From NCBI GenBank assembly GCA_044225015.1, contig JBGAJG010000006.1, positions 186,001 to 250,000 of the forward strand: 64,000 nucleotides of DNA, in the 5' to 3' direction. Origin of the DNA: Pollutibacter sp044225015. Its GTDB lineage: Bacteria; Bacteroidota; Bacteroidia; Chitinophagales; Chitinophagaceae. The notes under the pieces are model-generated. The model saw only the letters and a program-made list of their open reading frames with translations, was not told the origin of the DNA and searched no databases. A program made the position numbers and the translations under genes. Shown one piece after another: positions 43,238-50,929 of this stretch (position 1 is the stretch's first letter; each line of letters opens with the position of its first letter).

Positions 43238-44305
43238 TTAGCGGACAGGGTACATCCAGCCGAAACGGTCGTCCACTTTACCTTCCCGGATGGCATCCAG
43301 CCTGCGTTTCACCTCGGGTGCCGCCGTCCAGGTCTCCGTCCTGAATTCCATGACATAATCCTTGTACCTCAGTTCTTTTATATACGATATAGTAGCAGCC
43401 GTACCCGTACCGAAAGCTTCTTTCAGGTTCCCGGCCTTGTACGCCTCTATAATCTCATCAATACTCAATGCCCTCTCCTCTACCATGTAGCCCATTTCCT
43501 TAAGAAGGGTAATGGCACTTGCACGGGTGACCCCATCCAGGATGGTTCCCTGGGAAAGTTCCGGTGTTATGGCTTTATCACCAATAACGAAAAAAACGTT
43601 CATGGTCCCTATTTCCTGCACATACTTGTGCTCCAGGGCATCGGTCCACAAAACCTGGTCGTACCCCTTTTTCCTGGCTTCGGCGGTGGCCTGCATGGCT
43701 GCCGCATAATTACCGGCAGTTTTGGCGAAACCTACCCCACCTGCCACGGCACGCACATACTGTTCTTCCACATAGATACGCATCGGTGCCACATAGTACG
43801 GACCTGTGGGCGACAGGATGATCATAAATTTGTAACGCTCTGAAGGCTTAACCCCTATTACTTCATCGGAAGAAAACATAAAGGGCCTGATATACAAAGA
43901 ATGGTCAGGTTTGTTGGGGATCCAATTGCTGTCCAGTTTCACCAGCTCGCGCATGCCATCCATAAAGATCTCTTCAGGAACAGCCGGCATCTGCATCCGC
44001 TCAGCAGAAATATTAAAACGCCTGAAATTATCCTGGGGCCTGAAAATAAAGGCCTCCCCTTCTGCATTTTTGTAGGCTTTGATGCCCTCAAAAATAGCCT
44101 GGCCGTAGTGCAGCGCTGCCAGCGAAGGCGCCATCAGCAAGGGCTGGTAAGGTTTGATCTCCACCGTTCCCCATTTCCCGTTCTCATAATCCACCTCCAG
44201 CATATGGTCCGTGAAATATTTCCCGAACGGCAGGTTTTCCAGGTTGATATCCGCCAGTTTACTTCTTTCAACACGTGTAATCTGAACATCAGGCAATGCG
44301 ATCAT
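43238..44305 (-). CDS. ilvE: Branched-chain amino acid aminotransferase
   Basis: 355 aa, PLP fold type IV, long (BCAT type II) form. Transaminates Leu, Ile and Val with 2-oxoglutarate. FGKYFTDHMLEVDY, LHYGQAIFEGIKAYKN, RPQDNFRRFN, the cofactor lysine within GVGFAKTAGNYAAAM, VQEIGTMNVFFV and ILDGVTRASAITLL are typical. First gene upstream of the rpsL promoter; divergent from the unknown gene at 44359 with 53 nt between. Confidence 0.95.
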   Translation of the reverse strand: MIALPDVQITRVERSKLADINLENLPFGKYFTDHMLEVDYENGKWGTVEIKPYQPLLMAPSLAALHYGQAIFEGIKAYKNAEGEAFIFRPQDNFRRFNISAERMQMPAVPEEIFMDGMRELVKLDSNWIPNKPDHSLYIRPFMFSSDEVIGVKPSERYKFMIILSPTGPYYVAPMRIYVEEQYVRAVAGGVGFAKTAGNYAAAMQATAEARKKGYDQVLWTDALEHKYVQEIGTMNVFFVIGDKAITPELSQGTILDGVTRASAITLLKEMGYMVEERALSIDEIIEAYKAGNLKEAFGTGTAATISYIKELRYKDYVMEFRTETWTAAPEVKRRLDAIREGKVDDRFGWMYPVR

Positions 44306-44358
44306 AATTCAGCTAAATTTGCTACAAAGAAACAAAAAAACTAACAATCATTAGTTTT

Positions 44359-44823
44359 ATGGAGAACAGTGCGCAACCGATCCTTGACCAGGGAATGCTG
44401 GCTACCTGGTATCCACAGGGAATTTTTATCATTCCGGAAAAAGGAGATAAGACGGGTTTACCCCTGCCCATCCAGAAAGCGCCCTATCTTGCCCTCAGTA
44501 GTGAATCTGTGCAGGGAGCCAACCTTGAACTGCTGTCTGGTATTTTTCAGGCCTGCAAAATACCCATGAAGGATGTTAATATCCTGCAATGGGATGGCAA
44601 GGAAACTTACCCGATGCTGATAGAAAGGGCCGGACCAGGATTTATCCTGCTGTTTGGGGTCACACCTGCGCAGATAGATTTGCCGCTGGTTTTCCCTGAT
44701 TTCCAGACCCAGGCATTTTCGGGAGTCACCTGGGTTTGTGCGCCTGAACTGGGGTTATTACAACAGGACAAACTGATGAAATCAAAACTATGGCTCTGCC
44801 TGAAGCAAGCCTTTTCACTATAA
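44359..44823 (+). CDS. Conserved-looking protein of unknown function
   Basis: 154 aa, no signal peptide, no membrane segment, no motif I can name. Composition is that of a small globular alpha/beta protein (LQWDGKETYPMLIERAGPGFILLFGVTP, LWLCLKQAFSL). It begins 15 nt after a small inverted repeat (AACTAA/TTAGTT) and ends 4 nt before rdgB, so it heads a likely operon with rdgB, an ECF sigma factor and a membrane protein. Resemblance in layout to the small psi-like subunits of DNA polymerase III crossed my mind but I cannot support it. Confidence 0.7.
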   Translation: MENSAQPILDQGMLATWYPQGIFIIPEKGDKTGLPLPIQKAPYLALSSESVQGANLELLSGIFQACKIPMKDVNILQWDGKETYPMLIERAGPGFILLFGVTPAQIDLPLVFPDFQTQAFSGVTWVCAPELGLLQQDKLMKSKLWLCLKQAFSL

Positions 44824-44827
44824 ATAA

Positions 44828-45430
44828 ATGATGCAATCCCTCATTTTTGCCACCCACAATGCCCATAAGGCTGAAGAAATCAGGGCAGCCCTGGGAGGTC
44901 TCTGGAAGATCAGGACCCTGGATGAAGCGGGTATTCTCCAGGAAATCCCGGAGCCCCATGATACCCTTGAAGCCAATGCAAGGGAAAAATCAACGACCAT
45001 CCGGGCGCTAACGGGCGAAGACTGCTTCAGCGAGGATACGGGACTGGAAGTGGATGCACTCCAGGGTGAGCCCGGGGTAAAAACTGCCCGATATGCCGGA
45101 GACCACCGTGATTTCAATGCCAATATCCGCAAACTGCTGGACGCACTGGAAGGTCAGCAAAACCGGAAAGCGCAGTTCCGGACAGTGATCTCCTACTTAC
45201 AGGGCAACCAGGAATTTCAGTTTGAAGGCATCTGCCGGGGTACTATAATAAAAGAGATGAAAGGGACCGATGGGTTTGGCTATGATCCAGTTTTTGTACC
45301 CGATGGGGATACCCGTACCTTCGCGGAAATGTCCCTGGCAGAAAAGAACCGGTATAGCCATCGAAAAAAAGCGCTGGACCAGCTGATTCATTTCTTACAG
45401 ACGCAGCAGCAAGGGCATACGAACGAATAA
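44828..45430 (+). CDS. rdgB: XTP/dITP (non-canonical purine NTP) pyrophosphatase
   Basis: 200 aa. HAM1/RdgB family; hydrolyses dITP, XTP and dHAPTP-like nucleotides to monophosphates to keep them out of DNA. FATHNAHKAEEIRAAL, SEDTGLEVDALQGEPGVKTARYAG, GFGYDPVFVPDG and TFAEMSLAEKNRYSHRKKAL are all present. Two adjacent ATG codons (44828, 44831) are possible starts. Followed 13 nt later by a sigma factor gene. Confidence 0.95.
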   Translation: MMQSLIFATHNAHKAEEIRAALGGLWKIRTLDEAGILQEIPEPHDTLEANAREKSTTIRALTGEDCFSEDTGLEVDALQGEPGVKTARYAGDHRDFNANIRKLLDALEGQQNRKAQFRTVISYLQGNQEFQFEGICRGTIIKEMKGTDGFGYDPVFVPDGDTRTFAEMSLAEKNRYSHRKKALDQLIHFLQTQQQGHTNE

Positions 45431-45443
45431 ATCAAAATTTTTC

Positions 45444-45998
45444 ATGGCTGGAGACAACCATCATGTGCCGGAGGCCGACTTAATCCTGGGAAGCATCAGG
45501 GGTGACAGGCGCATGCAGGAATTACTGTATAAGACCTACTCTCCCAAAATGTTTGGTGTCTGCTTACGGTATTCCGGAAACGCAGATGATGCACAGGATA
45601 TACTACAGGAAGGATTTGTAAAGGTTTTCAAAAACCTCTCCCGCTTCAGGGGTGAGGGTAGTTTTGAGGGTTGGATCCGCAGGATTTTTGTTAATACTGC
45701 AATCGAACACTATCGCCGGAAAGTAAATATGTATCCGGTAACAGAAAACCAGGAGAACACGATAGAAGACAAAGATTGGACTGCTTTTGACCGCCTGGCC
45801 CTGAAGGACCTTCTGGAGATCATCCAGGAGCTTTCACCGGGGTACAGGACGGTTTTCAACTTGTACGTAGTTGAAGGTTACACACACAAGGACATTGCAG
45901 ATATGCTAGGCATCAGTGAGGGTACCAGTAAATCCCAGCTGGCGAGGGCAAAAGCAATCCTTCAAAACGTGATCAAGGGTAAAAAAAGAGTCCAATAA
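45444..45998 (+). CDS. ECF RNA polymerase sigma factor
   Basis: 184 aa. Region 2: DDAQDILQEGFVKVFKNLSRFRGEGSFEGWIRRI; region 4: LSPGYRTVFNLYVVEGYTHKDIADMLGISEGTSKSQLARAK (helix-turn-helix, cited by core). Directs RNA polymerase to a specific promoter set. The downstream gene, 14 nt away, encodes a single-pass membrane protein that probably restrains it. No SusC/SusD genes are adjacent, so this is not the usual FecI-type sugar-uptake arrangement. Confidence 0.93.
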   Translation: MAGDNHHVPEADLILGSIRGDRRMQELLYKTYSPKMFGVCLRYSGNADDAQDILQEGFVKVFKNLSRFRGEGSFEGWIRRIFVNTAIEHYRRKVNMYPVTENQENTIEDKDWTAFDRLALKDLLEIIQELSPGYRTVFNLYVVEGYTHKDIADMLGISEGTSKSQLARAKAILQNVIKGKKRVQ

Positions 45999-46012
45999 AA
46001 AACGAGCCAGTC

Positions 46013-46651
46013 ATGGAATGGAAGAAAAACCTTTATGATTACCAGGCAGAGCCACCCTTACAGGCCTGGTCACAAATAAAAGACCAATTGGATATGGAAG
46101 CTCCTGCAGCGTTGCGGGAACAACTCTACCAGTTGGAATCTGCGCCACCGCCACAAGCCTGGGAAACCATCAGTGCGGGTCTTACACAAGTATCACCGCA
46201 ACAGGCACCTGTTAAAAAGATCTGGTATCGCAGATCCTGGACCATCGCAGCTGCCGCTGCTGTTGCGGCTGTGGTTTTTGGAATCAACTATAAAAAAGAT
46301 GACGCATCTGCTGCTGCAGGCGTGAGTACATCGGTCATCAATCCGCTTCCTGCATCTCCGGAACTGGAAAATCCACAACAAATGGCTAACAGTTTTCCGG
46401 ATGCAGATCCCGTGATGACAGCCATGAAAAATAAGGACAACAATTATCTCTATTTCATCACCGGTAATGGCGAAGCCCGCAGATTGTCATATAAACTACA
46501 GCACCTGCTGCCGGCCATTCGGGAAAACAAGCACCATAAAACCATTGATGCGTGGACGGAGATCCTTGAACACTCTCCATCAGCACCGGTGGGTGGAAGC
46601 TTCCTTGAAATGGTTGACATGGTGAAAAGAATGGAGACAAGAAAAAACTGA
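46013..46651 (+). CDS. Single-pass membrane protein, putative anti-sigma factor
   Basis: 212 aa. N-terminal cytoplasmic part (about 1-75) has two copies of a short motif, EPPLQAWSQIKDQL and APPPQAWETISAGL, then one membrane helix (WTIAAAAAVAAVVFGINY, about 81-98), then a periplasmic part rich in Ala, Pro and Asn with a helical C-terminus. This topology and its place after the ECF sigma gene suggest an anti-sigma factor, though no ZAS zinc motif is present. Ends 1 nt before the aroE stop on the other strand. Confidence 0.7.
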   Translation: MEWKKNLYDYQAEPPLQAWSQIKDQLDMEAPAALREQLYQLESAPPPQAWETISAGLTQVSPQQAPVKKIWYRRSWTIAAAAAVAAVVFGINYKKDDASAAAGVSTSVINPLPASPELENPQQMANSFPDADPVMTAMKNKDNNYLYFITGNGEARRLSYKLQHLLPAIRENKHHKTIDAWTEILEHSPSAPVGGSFLEMVDMVKRMETRKN

Positions 46652-47380
46652 TCACAACTTCCAGTGCTTGCGGCTTTCATTAGCCTGGATCACCAGCATA
46701 TCTTCTCCGTTGGCAGTAACAGCTCCACGCTCCGCGCCTTTCTGCAAAAAAAGTGTACATGCCGGATTATACACAAGGTCATATAAATAGTGGCCTTTGC
46801 CGATGGCTTCGTATGGAATCTTCGGGCATTCGTCAACGTTAGGATACATGCCTAAGGGCGTAGTGTTGATGATCAAGGGATGGGAAGCCACCATGTCAGC
46901 GGTAAGATCCTCATACGTGATGGTCTCACCGGATGCTGTTCTGCTGACCTTTTGGAACGGAATCTCCAGTTGGCGGAGCACATACCATACCGCTTTTGCC
47001 GCGCCGCCGGTTCCCAACACCAGTGCGCTTGTGTGTTCCTGCAGGAGTCTCTTTTTGAGGCTTACCTCAAATCCGGTGACATCGGTATTATATCCCGTCC
47101 AGATACTGCCATTGGCCACTATGCAATTACATGCACCTATGGATTGCGCCGCCTCAGACAAATCGTCCAGGTAGGGAATCACGGCTTCTTTGTAAGGAAT
47201 AGTAACATTGAGGCCATCCAATTGAGCAGAAGCCTTCAAAGCAGAAACCTCGCTGATATCCGCCAGGGGGAAGTTCTCATACACGGCGTCTATACCTTCC
47301 TGTTCAAAAATGCCGGTAAAATACTTCCTTGAAAATGAGTGGGTGAGCGGATAACCGATCAATCCAAACTTCCTTGTCAT
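46652..47380 (-). CDS. aroE: Shikimate dehydrogenase
   Basis: 242 aa, slightly short for the family. Reduces 3-dehydroshikimate with NADPH in aromatic amino acid synthesis. GLIGYPLTHSFSRKYF binds shikimate, LNVTIPYKEAV carries the catalytic Lys, GYNTDVTGF the catalytic Asp, VLGTGGAAKAVWYVL the NADPH site, NTTPLGMYPN the adenine-side loop. Start overlaps by 4 bp with the stop of the ComA-family gene. Confidence 0.94.
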   Translation of the reverse strand: MTRKFGLIGYPLTHSFSRKYFTGIFEQEGIDAVYENFPLADISEVSALKASAQLDGLNVTIPYKEAVIPYLDDLSEAAQSIGACNCIVANGSIWTGYNTDVTGFEVSLKKRLLQEHTSALVLGTGGAAKAVWYVLRQLEIPFQKVSRTASGETITYEDLTADMVASHPLIINTTPLGMYPNVDECPKIPYEAIGKGHYLYDLVYNPACTLFLQKGAERGAVTANGEDMLVIQANESRKHWKL

Positions 47381-48147
47381 ACTTTGGCTTTATCCAGGAA
47401 AAGGTGGAAGGTATCTCCACGAAGTCCCAGGCGCATTGTTTCCAGGGGAATTACTTCTGTGGGAGCGATGTTTCCCAGGTTCACATTGGCACCCAGTAAT
47501 TCAATAAAATAGAGCTGCTGTGCTTTCTGCGGTGCTTCCCAGATGATCCGCTCACCGGGGATCTGGGTGAGGATCTCCTGCACCAGTCCTTCCCGTACTT
47601 CACCACTGCCGCGATAGATGCCCACGTTACCTGCTTCACGGGCTTCTGCGATCACATATGTTGAACCCGCTTCAAGCTCTGCACGCATCAGTTCTATCCA
47701 CTTGTAAGGCGGAATGATATGTGCAGCATCCTTGCTGCCCACCTCGCTCAAAACTGTACCATGCTGTGTCAGCTTCTCGATATAGCCGCATTTCTCCGCA
47801 TGGGGAATAGTAATAGACCCATCACTCACTTCCATATATTCAATACCGTAGTCCTTACACACACTGATGTAATCATTAAACTGGTTACGGATCAGGAAAG
47901 CTTCAAACAGTGTCCCGCCAAAATAAATGGGCAGGTCATATGAACGATAGATCTCAATTTTTTCACGAAGAGATGGGGTTACGAAAGAAGTACCAAATCC
48001 CAGTTTCACGATGTCCACATGCGGATGGGAAACACTCAGGAAATTGCGAACCTCGTCAGTACTTAATCCCTTATCCATCACCATTGTTAATCCATTTTTC
48101 CTGGGTTTCTGGATACGTTCCGGGATCTGGGTAAGATTGAAATTCAT
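47377..48147 (-). CDS. Phosphosulfolactate synthase family (ComA-like)
   Basis: 256 aa from ATG 48147 (MNFNLTQIPER). Family blocks in order: VDIVKLGFGTSF, LPIYFGGTLFEAF, GIEYMEVSDGS, VLSEVGSKD, YVIAEAREAGNVGIYR, IIWEAPQKAQQLYFIELLG, NVNLGNIAPTEVIPLETMRLGLRGDT. In methanogens ComA adds sulfite to phosphoenolpyruvate, making phosphosulfolactate for coenzyme M. Bacteroidota lack coenzyme M; a role in sulfonate or sulfonolipid metabolism is possible but inferred. Coupled to aroE (4-bp overlap). Confidence 0.88.
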   Translation of the reverse strand: MNFNLTQIPERIQKPRKNGLTMVMDKGLSTDEVRNFLSVSHPHVDIVKLGFGTSFVTPSLREKIEIYRSYDLPIYFGGTLFEAFLIRNQFNDYISVCKDYGIEYMEVSDGSITIPHAEKCGYIEKLTQHGTVLSEVGSKDAAHIIPPYKWIELMRAELEAGSTYVIAEAREAGNVGIYRGSGEVREGLVQEILTQIPGERIIWEAPQKAQQLYFIELLGANVNLGNIAPTEVIPLETMRLGLRGDTFHLFLDKAKV

Positions 48148-48204
48148 GTTGGAGATTTTAAACAGCGGCAAAGATAGCTTATTCAGTTCGCAGTTCGCAT
48201 TCTT

Positions 48205-48268
48205 CACCCTATACCTAAACCCTATACCTACACCCTCGCCCTATTTCCTCGCCCTATTTCCTCGCCCT
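48205..48268. repeat. CCCTATACC / CGCCCTATTTCCT short repeats
   Basis: CCCTATACCTAAA then CCCTATACCTACA, followed by CGCCCTATTTCCT twice and CGCCCTA. Period is about 13 nt. It ends at the stop codon of the TPR gene. Confidence 0.65.
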
Positions 48269-49679
48269 ACTTCCGCTTCGCCCGTGCAATCACATCCACC
48301 ACTCCCTGGTCCTGCAGAATCACAGGATTGAGTTCTATAAACTTCTTGAGGAGTTTGGGTGCCTGGTGAAGGGCTTCTTCCAGCAACAACAGACCATCCT
48401 TGGTTCTGCCTAATGCCAGCTCAATGGCAGCCCTGTAATATAGGAACAGGGGTTTGTTCCCCGTTTTTGATGCAGCGATTTTTATTTGAATACCTGCCTC
48501 TTCATAAAGCCCTGAAGTATACAAACAACGGATCAGGGATTCCCATCCCGCACGGTTACGGGGCCTGTATTGCACTACTACGGTATAGTAATGGATGGCA
48601 TCTTTCAATTTTCCCAGCTGCATATAACAATCACCCATTGCCAGGTTGAAATCCGTTTGGGTTCTCGCCAGCTGCAATGCCTGTTCAAGGTATTTTATAG
48701 CCTGCTGCCAGTTTTCTTCATTCATGTAGGTTCCGGCAATCTTATAGAGCAACTTGGCATCTTCCTGGTTGAGGTGAGACGCTTTCCTGTAGTAAAATCT
48801 GGCTTGCGCATAATTCCGCAGTTTATCAAAACAGTGGCCTATGGCTTCATAAATCACATCTTCCGGGCGGGACAGCTCCACTACTTTTTCCAATGCTTCA
48901 ATGGCATCCTTGTATTTACGCAGGCGGATAAAGGCATCTGCCATATTCCTGTAGGCATAGTCGAACTTCTCATTGATCGCAATCGCATATTTATAGGCAT
49001 CGATGCTCTTCTCATACAGTTTCAGGCCCTGGTAAGCCGCGGCCAGGTTGAACCAGGCCAGTTCACTGTAAGGATGCTCCTCAATGATGGCCTGGTGAAG
49101 GCGGATGCTTTCTTCATTTCTACCGGTAAAATCTGTCCAGAAGCAGATCTTATACAAGGCCTCTTCATTAGTGGGCTCATGTTCAAGGATCAGTTTGAGG
49201 CAATCGAAGATCTTATCAAATTCCTCATAATCATCGTACACGTCTGCCAATTCAAATAACAGGTTGATCCTGTCCTCGCCATCAAACCGCTGTATAGCCT
49301 CTTCCAACAACTCCACGGCTTTTTCCTGCTGGTCCAGGGCCAGGTAGGCATCGGTTTTCAAAATATACACATCAATATCAGCACTGTCCAGGATGGCAGC
49401 CTGGTCCAGCAGGTCCAGCGCCTCGTGATATCGCCGGGAGGCAATCCAGAGGTCCGCTTTCTTCACCATCAGGGCGGCGGAATAGGGAAACTGCTCCAGC
49501 CCCATTTCCACGGCTTCCAGGGCCCTGGGCAGGTCATCCATATCATCAAAATGGTCTATAATGCGCTCAAAGCTCTCTTCGTAGAGGAAACTGTGGCTCC
49601 GGCCGGCTTTGAGGTTCTCGTATTGGCGTAGTATTTCCCGAATGTCTTCATGCTCTTCACGGTAGGGATTTTCATTCAT
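48267..49679 (-). CDS. Tetratricopeptide repeat protein
   Basis: 470 aa, no signal peptide. Almost entirely helical with many TPR units; clear examples are SELAWFNLAAAYQGLKLYEKSIDAYKYAIAINEKFDYAYRNMADAFIRLRKYKDAIEALEKVVEL (cited by length about 65 aa near the middle) and NLAMGDCYMQLGKLKDAIHYYTVVVQYRPRNRAGWESLI. Probably a cytoplasmic scaffold. Function not known. Confidence 0.85.
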   Translation of the reverse strand: MNENPYREEHEDIREILRQYENLKAGRSHSFLYEESFERIIDHFDDMDDLPRALEAVEMGLEQFPYSAALMVKKADLWIASRRYHEALDLLDQAAILDSADIDVYILKTDAYLALDQQEKAVELLEEAIQRFDGEDRINLLFELADVYDDYEEFDKIFDCLKLILEHEPTNEEALYKICFWTDFTGRNEESIRLHQAIIEEHPYSELAWFNLAAAYQGLKLYEKSIDAYKYAIAINEKFDYAYRNMADAFIRLRKYKDAIEALEKVVELSRPEDVIYEAIGHCFDKLRNYAQARFYYRKASHLNQEDAKLLYKIAGTYMNEENWQQAIKYLEQALQLARTQTDFNLAMGDCYMQLGKLKDAIHYYTVVVQYRPRNRAGWESLIRCLYTSGLYEEAGIQIKIAASKTGNKPLFLYYRAAIELALGRTKDGLLLLEEALHQAPKLLKKFIELNPVILQDQGVVDVIARAKRK

Positions 49680-49810
49680 GGTATATAGGTTATTGTAATT
49701 TAAGGCTTTATTCCAGCCGTTTTTCCGGCCAATATGATAAGTTATCCCCTCAGGCGGATAAAACTGTTAATAAAAGGATAAATGGCTATTAAATCTGGAA
49801 TAATTTTTGT

Positions 49811-49818
49811 TAATTTTG
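49811..49818 (+). promoter_or_regulatory. -7-like element before the small exported protein
   Basis: TAATTTTG matches TAnnTTTG. It ends only 4 nt before the first ATG (49823) and 37 nt before the second in-frame ATG (49856), which bears on the start choice. Confidence 0.4.
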
Positions 49819-49822
49819 TGAT

Positions 49823-50158
49823 ATGAGCGTTAAAGCCAAAATAAAAACTGGCCGTATGTTGAAAATCGCAATGGCAATACTTGCCGTTCTGGCGATCGCT
49901 CATTATGGTTTTGCAGTGGATGGTGCACAGGGTGGTACTAAATCAACCAAGGTGTATTCTTCCATCAAAACCAATCTCAATTTCTCTCTCAAGTCTATGT
50001 ATCCCGCTTCTGCCAATAAACCTGTGCAGGTCAAGAGGGGGCCTTCCATGACGGCTAGTTACAGCCTGATATCTTTCCACCGGGGCAACCAAACCTGGGT
50101 CACGCCTTATCGCAGTGGTTCAAAAATCCTGCAGAAGTTCAAAACACCATCACGCTAA
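49823..50158 (+). CDS. Small exported protein of unknown function
   Basis: 111 aa if the first ATG is used, 100 aa from ATG 49856. The segment MLKIAMAILAVLAIAHYGFA is a clear hydrophobic signal or anchor in both. The mature part is short, basic and without motifs (YSSIKTNLNFSLKSMYP, RGNQTWVTPYRSGSKIL). A promoter-like element right before the first ATG favours the second start. Divergent from the TPR gene. Confidence 0.65.
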   Translation: MSVKAKIKTGRMLKIAMAILAVLAIAHYGFAVDGAQGGTKSTKVYSSIKTNLNFSLKSMYPASANKPVQVKRGPSMTASYSLISFHRGNQTWVTPYRSGSKILQKFKTPSR

Positions 50159-50177
50159 AAACTAACACTAATCTTTA

Positions 50178-50222
50178 AACACTAGTGCCAATTACCAATT
50201 GTCAATTGTCAATTGCTAATTA
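50178..50222. repeat. CAATTGT short repeats
   Basis: CCAATTACCAATTGTCAATTGTCAATTG-like sequence (unit GTCAATT, 7 nt) just downstream of the small exported protein gene and up to the stop of the opposite gene. Short and AT-rich. Confidence 0.5.
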
Positions 50223-50875
50223 CCAGATTTCATTCCTTCATCATACGTCATTTCCCTGTATCCTGAAGTGGGCACTTCAAAACGCTGGATGGGAACGGGG
50301 TCAAAGCTGACCTTACTGGCTGCATATTTAACTTTGATCCCGGAAACGGTGGATTCAAATTCCAGCGGAACGCCTGGCAGATTCTTGAACTGGGCATCAT
50401 AGTCGCGATTCTCTATCCTGATCTCTGTAGTGAAATACACCGTGAAGCTGGTACCGTCAGCCATCTTACCCACGGCCTGCTCACAATTATAGCCGGCTAC
50501 CTTTTTAGTCTCCCCTGTCTTGGTGAAAGTGATACCTTCAAATTTTTTGTTCCTGTCCACCCAATTCTGGCGGTTCATCCTGATCAAAAGTTTCTGTGCA
50601 CCAAACTCGCGCATAACCACTCCATTCCCGGTTCTGCTGTCATATAGGGTGATGGAGCTGCCAATAGCACTTTTTAACTCTGACCGGGAATGGGAACCCT
50701 TCAGGAATACCGTTGCCGTGGCCCCGTCAAACACATCGGCCATCTTGGGGTTGTTGCTCCCCGTTTGTACAGACACGTCATACTGGATAGTACCTTCAGA
50801 AAGAAGTTTTTGTGCCCTGCTGGCAAAAGCCAGTATCAGCATGGCCATCGTTAAAAGGTATGTACGCATTTTCAT
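50216..50875 (-). CDS. Secreted DUF4412/GLPGLI-like protein
   Basis: 219 aa with signal peptide MRTYLLTMAMLILAFASRAQ. The pattern EGTIQYDVSVQTG near the start, VAGYNCEQAVGKMADG in the middle and KNLPGVPLEFESTVSGIKV (GLPGLI-like) are typical of periplasmic or outer-membrane-associated Bacteroidota proteins of unknown role. 54 nt downstream of yidC on the same strand and possibly co-transcribed with it. Confidence 0.75.
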   Translation of the reverse strand: MKMRTYLLTMAMLILAFASRAQKLLSEGTIQYDVSVQTGSNNPKMADVFDGATATVFLKGSHSRSELKSAIGSSITLYDSRTGNGVVMREFGAQKLLIRMNRQNWVDRNKKFEGITFTKTGETKKVAGYNCEQAVGKMADGTSFTVYFTTEIRIENRDYDAQFKNLPGVPLEFESTVSGIKVKYAASKVSFDPVPIQRFEVPTSGYREMTYDEGMKSGN

Positions 50876-50929
50876 ACTTGGTAAGATTGGGAAATTCTGA
50901 CTCCCGTTGCCTGAACTTTGTTAAAGCTA

